Source: Chaetoderma sp. LZ-2023a
Lineage: Eukaryota > Mollusca > Caudofoveata > Chaetodermatida > Chaetodermatidae
Assembly: GCA_034401795.1 (NCBI GenBank)
Contig: CM067369.1
Location: 140,938,496-141,002,495, forward strand
Length of the DNA stretch: 64,000 bases
Direction: 5' to 3'
A program made the translations under genes and the position numbers. Numbering within the stretch: the first letter of the stretch is position 1; the number at the start of each line of letters is the position of its first letter. The notes below the pieces were generated by a model. That model ran no database searches, had not been told where the DNA came from, and saw only the letters and a list, made by a program, of their open reading frames with translations. Positions 18,370 through 30,300 of this stretch are shown in pieces.

Positions 18370-21300
18370 CTATATTCCCTCTCCGAAATAAAATATAACC
18401 GGCACAGGGTGATGACAAGTAGTCGATAAACAAGCAACCCCTTCAATCCTACAGACCAGATATGATTAATTCTCTACTAAGAGCTAAATCTATTGAGTTA
18501 TCGACAACCGTTATATTATTAGCTCACCTGGCCTGAGAGGCCAAGTGAGCTTATGCCATGGCAACCATCCGTCATGTGTCCATCCGTCATCTGTCCATCA
18601 ACTTTTCCTTTAAACAACTTCTCAAGAACCGCTGGGCCGATTTAAATTATATTTGGCAGGAAGCATCATTAGGCCATAGGGATTCAAGTTTGTTCAAGCG
18701 AAGCCGATCGGCGAATTTGGCCGACGGCCATCTTGGATTTTGGACAATTTTAGGAAACATCTTTAAAAATCTTCTCCAAAACCGCTTGGTGGATTAAAGC
18801 AAACCCCATGAAATATGATCTAGGGTGTGAGCTGAACCAAGTTTGTTCAAGGGAACTTGATTGGTCAAATGGTTCGGCGGCCATTTTGGTTGGCCTAGTT
18901 TTAGCGAAAACGACTTCTCCAGAACCGCTGAAGGGATGAGGCCGAAATTTGGCATATATGATTAGGGACTAAGGGGCATTAAAGTTTGTTCAAGGGAAGT
19001 TGATCAATCAAAAAATATGGTCGCAGTGGGCCAATCAAAATACAGCGTGTTTGGCAGCCATATTGGATTTTTTTATTTGATGGATTTTGAGCCTGAAATT
19101 GGTGTTATATTTGTTTTTGGATATTCTGATCTCAAATTTGCAATTTTCTAAACTGTCGGATAAATGGTTTGGCGGCCATCTTGGATCATTTTCCCGTCAA
19201 AAGCTCCCATACTAAAGCAATTGGAAATTTAAAATGTCTTCTCGAGAACTACCTAGCCGATTTCAATTATATTTGGCAGGAAGCATCCTTAGTGTGTAGA
19301 GATTCAAGTTTGTTCACATGAAGCCGATCGGCCAATTTGGCCGGTGGCCATCTTGGATTTTGGCCGATTTTTAGAAACGTTTTTAAAAATCTTCTCCGAA
19401 ACCGCTTGGTGGATTGGAACAAACCCCATGAAATATGATCTTGGGCAAGAGCTGAACAAAGTTTGTTCAACGGAACTTGATTGGTCCCATGGTTTGGTGG
19501 CCATCTTGGTTGACCTAGTTTTAGCGAAAACAACTTCTCCAGAACCGCTGAAGGGAACGGGCCAAAATTTGGCATATATGATTTGGGACTAAGGGCCATT
19601 ATAGTTTGTTCAAGGGAAGTTGATCCGTAAAAGATTATGGCCACCGTGGGCCAATCAAAACATAGTGTGTTTGGCGGCCTTATTGGGGTTTTTTATTTGA
19701 TGGATTTTGAGGCTGAAATTGGTTTTAATGTTTTTTGGGTATTCTGATCTCAAATTTGCAATTTTCGAAACTGTCGGATAAATGGTTTGGTGGCCATCTT
19801 GGATCATTTTCCCACCAAAAGCTCCGATACTAAAGCAATGGGAAATTTAAAATGTCTTCTACAACTACTGGGCCGATTTCAAATATATTTTGCAGGAAGC
19901 ATCCTTAGGTTGTAGAGATTCAAGTTTGTTCAAACGAACCCAATCGGCCAATTTGTCCAACGGCCATCTTGGATTTTGGCCAATTTTTAGAAATGTCTTA
20001 AAAAATCTTTGCCGAAACTGAGCGATTGATTCAAAACTCCTAAAATATTATTTCGGGCATGAGCTGAACCATGTTTGTTTAAGCAAACTTGATTTGCCAA
20101 ATGGGTGGGCGGCCATCTTGGATGGTTTTCATGAACGCAACATCATCTCCAGAGCCACTGAACGCATTGGGCCAAAATTTTGGAGATATGATATTGATGA
20201 CTAAGGGCCATTAAAGTTTGTTCAATTGAAGTTGATACATAAAGAAACATGGCCTCTGTTTTCTTGTTACAAGTCTGCTCAACTCATTAGAGTTCTACTT
20301 ACTGTTAATGACCATTCTAGTTGAGCTGCCTATGGTCCAGGTAAGCGATACAGGCCTTTGGGACCAGAAAATGATGGTTCATTAACCATGTAAGGGTCCA
20401 GCCAGCTAAAAAAACTGGCCTTCTGTAGAGGGCTTGAGATATGCACATTTACAGTGAAAACAAGACTATTTCTAAGATATTGCCACTGGAATACCTGGCT
20501 CAATGACCGAGCCAGTAATTCCAGTAGTAAATTTTCAAAAAGGCTTCTCTTCGCCTGCAAACTGACATTCAGTAAGTCAAGAATTACAATTTCCTTTACC
20601 AATCTCGACAATTAACTGTCTGACTACTGCAAGCCACCAAACAATAATTTAACTGAGCAATAACTCTGGACCTGCTAAATATTTTCAAAACAAAGTAACT
20701 GAAAGTTGTTAGTGGGTTAGTCAGCATCAACTTTCAGTCAAATTGTTTTCAAAATATTCAGATCACAGTTATTGGTCTTTGAAATAGTAGTCTGCAGAAA
20801 GTCAGCAGCCATACAGCTAAATGGCTAAAATGTATGTATGCCCATGTGTCTTAAGAACCACCATCATTCCCACCACCACCACCACCACCCCCACCCACCA
20901 TCAAAGCAAGTGTCCCCTATATACAGGTTTGACTGTCATATATACATACCCTTTAAGAGCGGATATACCAGCCATCATTCTCTCACGCTGACCAATCAGA
21001 TGCGAGCATTCATGAGACTTTCCTGATGTCTGCCACTGTCATAACATCCTACAGAACATCAAGAAGGTACATCTGCTTTATAAACAGGTCTAGACAACAC
21101 AGACAACTCACCAACCATTATGCACTACATTTAATTTGTGTACATGTGCGTAAACTAGGATTCCACAATGTTGGTCATGAAGAGAAGAAAAAATTAAATA
21201 AAAATTCGCAAAATCCTAAATTATTTAAAAAGTGACAAAAACATGAGTGTTAACCCTTTAACACTCACATCAGCCAAAAACGGCTTCTGTAGTAGTCTTT

Positions 21301-24300
21301 TTAATTTGCAGACCAAGAGAAGACTATTTTTGAAAATTTACCACTGGAATGACTGGCTCGATAACCGAGCCAGTCATTCCAGTGGTAAATTTTCAAAAAA
21401 GGTCTTCTCTTGGTCTGCAAATGGACATTGCCTATGAGAAAATTTAAATCTTCTTGAACAAATTCGAGGCTTAAAGGGTTAAGGTCTGAAATACATGTAT
21501 CTGAATGCTCTTGTTTTATTAGTGGCTATTATGAAAAAAATTTACCTTTCACCTTTTTTTCCCTAAGAAACATGGTCAGATTGACCTACATATACCTTTT
21601 ATGAACTGCCCACCAACCAGGACTCAAGCTAGAATCAGCAATTCTATATATGACAAAACATGTCACAGAATCAAAAAAGCATCCGCTTTTGTTTCTACGA
21701 GAATTCTTAATACTTACCAGATGTACTATTATGATAATGTCTATTATCCAGTCTAGGTCAAAATAAACAATTAAAACTCCGCACTCTCCTGGTCCTGCCC
21801 ATACTGTGTCCGGGAATACCATAGCCGCAGGTACCGAGTCTATTCCCAATCACAGTCAGATTCGTCTTATGTTTGCCTTGGCAAACTGCGAAAGCAGCTC
21901 AGCCTCACCTCAGCGGGGCGGCTGAGGAAGGGCCATAGTACATCTGGTAAGTATTAAGAATTCTCGTAGAAACAAAAGCGGATGCTTTTTTGATTCTACT
22001 TCGAATAATACTTACCAGATGTACTATTATGATAAACTCCGGATTTCGACAGCCAGGAAATGCCGGTGGGAGGAGGTGAGGCTCGAACCAGCACTCATCA
22101 ACCATCCAACAGAGAAGGTTGTGAAGAGACTAAAACCCTGGCATACGCTTGGGTTCTGCTATCTGACTCATAGAGTGCTAAACTTCCATGGTCTAGACCG
22201 CGCTCCCCCCCCTCTTTTGTCCGCACAAAACCAGAGGGATGTCCATGGGGATGCAACACCCACCAGACCCGTGTCAGCCCCAAGTCTCAGCTAGGGCAGT
22301 CCAGTAGAGTGCAAAGAAGCTACTACAACTTCAAATCTTTGAAAAAAACTAACAGTATATCGATTAGATTTTCAAACTGGAATGAGGCTCATGTCTGTAT
22401 GAGAGGATAAATATACTCTTGTACCAGACTATTCACTTACTCAGTCTGGTATTTCAACTGGAAGTAAACATATTTATAGTCACTTAATTAATGTAAAAAC
22501 TCACCATTTTTGAATGGTCGATCTGTTATTGATCATCACAGGAGCTAGGCCCAATCCACGGTCGTACTCAGTCATGTGCATGGCGCTTGGTCAGTGTAGG
22601 CGGAAGTCCTTTGTGATGTGTGCGAAGTAGTGGTCGGACGTGGCTTAGTTTAGGTTCGACAGATTGGCGACGGCTACTGGATTAAGTGTGCTGGAGATGT
22701 CTCGAAGGTAGAAATCAGTGAATGACGACTCGGCATGCCATTGTGCTACAGACATCACCTGCTCTAAAGAGACACCCTTATAAAGGGCCGATGATGCTGC
22801 TAGTGCTCGGACCTCATGGGCATTCGCACGATCAATCTGCTTTCCTGTAGCGATCTTGTGCGACATCTGAATAGCATCAACTATCCAACGAGAAATAGTA
22901 TCTTTCGAAGCACGTAAATGGGGAGCTTTGAGACATAACCACAGAGATTTCGGGTCGTCTCTCCACTCAGAAGTACGTTTCTTATACATCTTAAGACATC
23001 TGACAGGACACCAAGTACAAGAATTTGGGTCATGTCTAGTTAAACTTGGCAAATTGATCGGCTGTCCTGGATATTTAAGTGACTGATTCTTTGCCAGGAA
23101 ACAAAGACGTGGAAGTAATCTTAAACCTTCACCCGTGACGACAAAACGGTCTTGTTCGGCAGAAAGCGCATGGATCTCGCTTCTCCTTCTCGCCGACGCT
23201 GCTGCAACCAAGAAGACTGATTTAATAGTTAACAGTTTAATGTCAATAGTTCTAATCGGTTCAAAGGGAGCATGCCCTAAAACCTGTAGAACAAGAGATA
23301 GATTCCATGACGGGATAGGAATTGGCTGTCTAGGTCGCAGATTGCTCATTCCTTTAATAACTTCATTCAAGGTGTCATTCTCTACTCCCCCAATGGTGAG
23401 ACTAGGAATGACAGAAGCTAATGCAGACTTATATGCTGCTAGGGTAGAAGGTACAAGTTTGTCAACTTCGTATAAATGACAGATAAAGTCTGCTACGTGT
23501 TGAACAGATGCAGAAAAGGGATCAATATCTCTTCTCTCACACCACTGTGCAAATTTGTTGATTCTATAATTATATGTTTTTGTGGTAGAAACTCTTCTGG
23601 CCGAAGCAACAAACTTCGCTGCTTGCTCAGAAAAGCCACCCTCAATTGCACGCTGCTTGACAACATCCATGCAGTCAATTTGAACATTTCTGGTCTGTCG
23701 TGAAGGTACAGACCCTTGTTCTGAGAGATTACATCTCTTGTGTCTGGAAGAGGGATTGGACTGCAGACCAGAAGGTCCAGCAGATCCGTAAACCATGATC
23801 GGCCTGGCCAATAAGGAGCGATCAGTAGTACTTGGCACATCCCCTCTCTTATCTTTGCCAGAACTTTCGGGATGAGAATTGTTGGAGGATACGCATACGC
23901 GTACATTCCCTTCCAACTTATCGCCAGTGCGTCTACTGCTAGAGCCAACGGGTCCGGGATCGGTGACACGTACGTGACCATCTTTGCGTTTGACTTCATC
24001 GCAAATAGGTCGACATTCGGCTTGCCCCATTGTTTGAATAGAACCTCTGCTACCACTTGGTTGAGCTGCCATTCCGTCGGACGACAAACCGTCCTTCGAC
24101 TGAGAGCATCCGCTAAGATGTTCAATCTTCCTGGAATGTGTGCTGCCCGAAGAATAATATTCCTCTCTTGGCACCACAGCAGAAGGTTCCAAACCATCAT
24201 ACACAACTCCGGTGATCTTGTCCCGCCTTGGCGGTTTAAATAAGACACCACTGTTGAGTTGTCTGTCCTCACTAGGACAATTTTGTCTTGGACTCGACCC

Positions 24301-27300
24301 TCGAACTTCTGCAGTGCTAATACCACCGCTAATAGCTCGAGTACATTGATATGTTTCTGCGCATTGGTCCGATCCCATTCCCCGGACCTGACTGATTGTC
24401 CAATACCGCTCCCCAACCTGTCAACGACGCATCCGTGAACATGGACATCTGAGGTTGAGGAGGTTGTAGAGGAACACCTCGCAGGAGATTCTGTTCCGAC
24501 AACCACCACTGAAGGTGGAATATCAATGGTTCTTTCACTGGTATTCTCAGAGATAACGGATCTGTTCTCTGTGACCAGAACGACATCAAATACATCTGAA
24601 TCGGCCTGCGCCTGAGCGCCGCATATGGCACCACCTTCTCCAGAGATACTAGCAAACCGAGTATTCTGAGAAATTGACGTGCCGTCAGATAGGCTCCTAG
24701 AGAAACTGACTCCAATACTGCAATCAGGCTTCTGACTCTGCTCTCCGCCGGAAAAGCTACGCCGTCCCTGAGATTGAAAAAAATTCCCAGATAAACAAAC
24801 TCCTGGGATGGAGTCAGTTCTGATTTCTCTAGATTCACAATCCATCCTAGCTTCTTCAATAAGTCTAGGACTACCTCCAGATTGCTGCGCAGAGTGACTG
24901 GATTCCCCGCCTTTAGCAGCCAGTCGTCTATGTAAGTGTGAACAGCTATGTTTCTCCTGCGAAGTAAAGAAGTCATGGCGAGAACCACCTTGGTGAAGAC
25001 CCTCGGAGCCGTGGTGAGGCCGAATGGAAGAGCATTGAATTCCCAAACATTGTCTTGGAATGCAAATCGCAGGTACTTCTGAAAGGGAATTGACATTGGA
25101 ATATGAAAATAAGCATCCTTCAGATCTATTGATACCGCCCACATGCCTTTCCTGAGGCCTGCCATCACAGCTGCTACCGTCTCCATCTGAAACCTGGGAG
25201 AAAGAATAAATTTGTTCAACGGTTTGAGATTGAGAATTGGTCTCCACCCTCCGGTACGCTTCGGAACTAGGAACATAATCGAATAGAAGCCCAGTGATGA
25301 CTGATCGGCTACCAGGTGAATCGCCTTCTTTAGACGAAGCGATTCTATCTCTGACTGAATGGCAACTAGACGGTCTAATTCCCTTGGAATAGGAGTCCAT
25401 ATTGGAGTCGAGGTTAACGGAACTAACGATTGATGGATGAGCCAGTCCGGATCGTAGCCGTTTCTTATCCACTGACAGACTAAATAGTCGCGCACGACCT
25501 GTTCCCATTGGCTTAGGAATAGCTGAAGTCTGCCTCCGACGGAAGGAATCTGCACACAGTTGTCGGTCGAGATTAGCCGACAAGACGCTACATCGCACGG
25601 GTGAAGATTCTCGACTCCATTTGTTTCCAAAGCCGCCGGTATTGATTCCGCCGGAAACCCGTCAGGAACGAGCCCCACGGCCGCCCCGCGGCTTCTTGTG
25701 GTATGACGGTCCGGAACCGCCGCCGCGACTATCCTTACGGTAGCCGCCACGGCCCGAACCGCCACCCTTCCTGTCGTCCTCATACGGCCTCTTACTAGAT
25801 GGCTTGTATGTGGACGAACGGCCAGGTCCTTGCGCTCCGGATGGCCTATGGGCATCACGGGCAGAAGGACGGAAGGGCGATCTAGGACGCTGCCTCTGCT
25901 GGTCCTGTCTGTGTTGACGGTAGGACTGTTGCGGCTGAGTCCTCTTGGTCGACTTCCACGACTTGCCGACCACCTCTTGCTCCGCCACCATCGATGCCAC
26001 TTTAGAGAGCGCTTGTCGTGCCGAGCCGCCGAACAAGCCTGGACCAATGAAAGGCGCAGAAGATAACGCTGCCCTCATTTCCGGTCCTGGTTCCACACAA
26101 TCGAGAACCATTCTCCGTCGCTCTGCTAAAGTTCTTGTGATCACCCTGGCCAGGCAATCCTGAGACAGGCGCATGGTGTCCCGAACAACTCCGGGAGCAG
26201 CCTCTGGCACCTGTCCGCCTTCCGCCGTGCAGTCCAGCATACCCTGCAGGACGGTACACCCGTGCGACAGCGCAGCCATGGCCGCCCTAGCCGCATCCTC
26301 AATGAGCGTGAGCTCATTAAACGGGTCTTTGTTGGTCTGGGAAACCAAGGGACGTGACCGCCCCTTGGCCTTCCCAGCCAACGGCCTATTCAGCGCCTCA
26401 CGTTCCGCAACGGAAAGCCGTGGAACCCTGGCGTATTGATGATAGGCCTGCTCCGGAAAACGGACCCTACTCCTTATCCCCTTCGGGGCCTTGGGCAATG
26501 CATAGTCTGGCTGAACCAGACGATATGCCGCAACTTCCAACATGTCAGAAGTCTGCGTGCGAGTCCAAGGGGAGTGTAGGCATGGCCGAAGAGCCACTGG
26601 ACAGAGCGCTAGCCGCACGCTCTGACATCCGCTCCATCGCCGGATCGCGCTGAGATCCGAGATCCGATGCCAACCCGAGACGATTGGCCATCCATCCTAG
26701 GACCTGCACCCATTCAGCCTCGGCGCAGAAAGCGGAATCGTCCATTAAAGAGCTTCCGTTTTCATCTTCCCTCTCACCCTTAGATGAGAGGGCCACCGAC
26801 GATCCATGCTGAGCGCTACGATAAACGTCTCTGCCAGGACAGAGCGCATCCGTAGCGCGACTACCGGCGGCACCAGTATCCAACGACCCGTCGGATACGG
26901 ATTCTCCGCAGTCCATCGGCTCCAACACGGGATCCGGGACTACGACCGCCTTAATCACGGCTGGCACGGTAACTCCGATAGGAGCCGCACCCAACGCCGT
27001 CGGGATAGCCGTCGGAACCGCAAACCACGGCTCCGCCGGCATATCCGGTTGCACAAGTGACGGATGAAAAATGCCCGACGGAACGTCGACATCACCATCC
27101 GCCTGGCAAACCCGTACAAATCCCGAGGGAGACCCCTGGGACGTACTCGGCATTGCCGACATTGAAAGATCCGGCATGCCGGAATCTTCCATCAACAGGA
27201 ACTCTTCTTCCTCTGCCGACGGCTCTTGAGCCGAGGCCAGAGAAAGGTCAGGTGCATGGCCCTCAGCAAAACTAGCCGGGCCACCTAATGGTTGCCCTGC

Positions 27301-30300
27301 ACCAGCTTGCCTCACCGGACCCGTGGACTGTAACGAATCAAACATGGCCTTGAACTGGGCCGCCCATACGCCCAGTGCTGAATCCATCCTCTCATTCAGC
27401 CGACCTTCCAGTCCAACCAACGACGCCTGCTGACGCTTCACTGTCTTATCCTTCTCTATGCGCTCCAGCCTCGCCCGTCGATCCCTGTCAAACTCAGCCA
27501 CCATTGCCGACGACCACTTGGCGCACACATCACACGGACTGCCGACCTTACACCTCGCACACGCCACACAGTGATGTCCAAGATACTTGCGTTTCATGAA
27601 CCTATTACACTTCTGGCACAAAGTGTCCGGGTTCTTCGGTTTCTGCGAACACAGAGGAGAATTAAAACGCTGCACATGACAAGTGATGACGAGCAATACG
27701 CACAATAGACTTGATAGTTAAGATTTCTTAAACACATTAACTTTCTCTTAAATTAATGATAACAAGTCTTAGGCAGGAAATATTTGAAACTTTTTTGAGT
27801 GAAAATTTTACAAAACACAACTCAGCCTTTAACTAGCGTTAAATAACCAAGAAAACCTCGCCGATCACTACAAACACCCTCGACAATGAAGCGAGAGCTA
27901 AAATCGGCGATAACAGAGTGCCTGGATACCCCAAGCCAATAACGACATATTACATGGGCGCCGCCATCTTGGCTAAGGACGCATCCATCTTAGAGGAACC
28001 GAGTCGCAAGAGAAAATTAACCGAGTACCCGAATTAAAACTAAAAGTTAACGGGTACAGAAGCGACTCCAACAATGGCTACCATTATAAATCAATGTGCC
28101 AATTTAAGGAAATTTCAAACAGGCATTATGGCACGAATGTATAAATTCTAGATTGATACAACCTGCCCCTGTGATGATTTTCCAAGTTCCTCCATTAGTC
28201 CAGCGATGGCTTTCACAAACACGCGCTAAAACTGCTTAATTTATCAATAAATTGACACTCTAAACACATGCGACTTGAAACAAGCGCAAAATAAACGAAT
28301 CTGACTGTGATTGGGAATAGACTCGGTACCTGCGGCTATGGTATTCCCGGACACAGTATGGGCAGGACCAGGAGAGTGCGGAGTTTTAATTGTTTATTTT
28401 GACCTAGACTGGATAATAGACATTATCATAATAGTACATCTGGTAAGTATTATTCGAAGTAGAACCTCTTATCATTGCACGGCCATTAGGTCCAAAGCTG
28501 TAGAAAACCTAGTGGCCATAACGTTGCGCTTTCGCTTAGAACACAGACAACGTCACTTTGCTAATACAGATATTAGATGTCAATACAGGATCATATTAAC
28601 CAGATTTGGTGTAGCTATATCAAATATGACAAAACATGCTCACTAACTAATTTAACGTAAATCGCTTATTAGTAACAGCATCCTTAATAGAAGTTACATG
28701 CCATTTCTTTAGGTTGAGCGGTTTTAATTTCTTAGCAGCAAATGTATCTAATAAAAGTCGCATCCAAATTTCAGTTTGTGTAAAGAAAAAAAAATTTTGT
28801 GAGTTAAATAACGTATAAATTAAATGTCACAGAAAAAGAAATTTGAAAAGAAATTTTGCAATAACTTCACAGAGATAGCATCAAAATTATGCCATTTCCT
28901 TATATGAAATAACTACATGTATCAACGAAAAATGTTATCAAACAGGTACCCGTTATGCGGATCGAACGTATAATACTCGGTCACCATCACGTAATAATTA
29001 CTATATGTATATAGTAATTTCTCTGAGCTCCCAAGTCCGGTGTATTAGGTCCGAAAATCGGAGGCGATTCTACCTAGTACTTGCTCTTAGTATTGCTGGT
29101 TCTTAATTTGATACGTTTAAGCCGTCACTGTCATAGCTACTTGGGTAAAATAAATGACACTTTGCCAGTGTCCCCATCTCAAGGCTACCCTCCTATTTAC
29201 GTGTATTACGCAAGTATCTACTCGGGTATGAATATTCACGTTTTCGTGCTACTCAATTAACATGAGAGTCATGATCTAAGCTTTTATAACGGATTCATCA
29301 CACTTATATTTTTTCTCTACGACATTTTATGTCATAATTATAATTAATGTTGATGAAATAAACAATATTTATTAAAGCATACACAATATTTAGGCAGTCC
29401 CATTTAATAATTTCACTCCCGCGATGATGGATATCAGGTATACATTAAGCAAGGTCATAAGACAGTAAGAATTTGTGTTGTGAAATTGTGTTAAATTTTC
29501 ATGCTATGCTTTTTGTCATTTTAGAGAGTCAATTTCAACATTTTCTTGAAATATAGCTACCTGGTAATAGAAGTCGCCCTTGTCCTATTAGAAGCCTCAT
29601 GGAAACAATGTCTTCCACTCCAAGTATGTTCAAAATATTCCACATAACATTTCATACATCGTGTTCAACATTGTACTAACTAAAATGTTTCTGTGTCGAT
29701 TTTGGAAACATGTAAATTAATTTATGAGCAGTACTGTAAATCGATCAAAAAGATGACAAAAATTCCAGAGATAATAATTTCAATGGGAAAATTTTTCTTT
29801 GATCTATATTATCAAAATGATTGGTCAAACTGACCTAGCTAGTTCTTATCTGGCATATCTGAGTGATGCATTCTGCCCAAAGCTACCCAGCTACCAAGGC
29901 AGAAGTTAATAGCTATAAGTACATGTATGAGACTAAACGTGCCACCGAACTATTCACTTTCAATTTTCACATAGATGAATCCATTTCTAGCTATGCTCCC
30001 ATAACTTCTTGACGTCTGTTGGAATCAATTTGAAACTTTGAAACCTGAATTTAAAAAAAATTTATTTCAGGCAGCGATGATCCCACTCAAATTTGTTTCA
30101 AAATATTCAACAGAATGTTTATTAATCCTTTAACCCTAAAATTTATTCAAGAAAATCTCAATTTTCTAATAGAAAATGTTCATTTGCAGACCAAAGAGAA
30201 GACTATTTTTGAAAATTTCCACTGGAATGACTGGCTCGGTTATCGAGCCAGTCATTCCATTGGTAAATTTTCAAAAACAGTCTTCTCTTGGTCTGCAAAT

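Larger units (their letters stand above)
21665..28464 (-). mobile_element. DIRS-B, near-complete tyrosine-recombinase retroelement, in ARFRP1 intron 5
   Basis: This 6.8-kb copy has inverted terminal repeats (28300-28464 and 21665-21880), an internal complementary region (about 21935-22034), and Gag-like, reverse transcriptase, RNase H and recombinase regions in overlapping frames, as is usual for the family. It looks almost whole, with few breaks and long open frames. Together with the good match of its repeats, this suggests a fairly young insertion. It lies in the same direction as ARFRP1, within its longest intron. The two ends share a GAA trinucleotide with the junction in the internal complementary region, consistent with recombinase-mediated insertion of a circle. 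Confidence 0.92.

Noticed and set aside
18558-19644. Four ORFs of 66-125 residues on both strands
   Set aside because: They lie in the 619-bp tandem units, are open in different frames and show no conservation between units.
22098-22294. ORFs of 61-91 residues, also mirrored at 9128-9478
   Set aside because: They fall in the non-coding block of the DIRS elements and differ between the copies.
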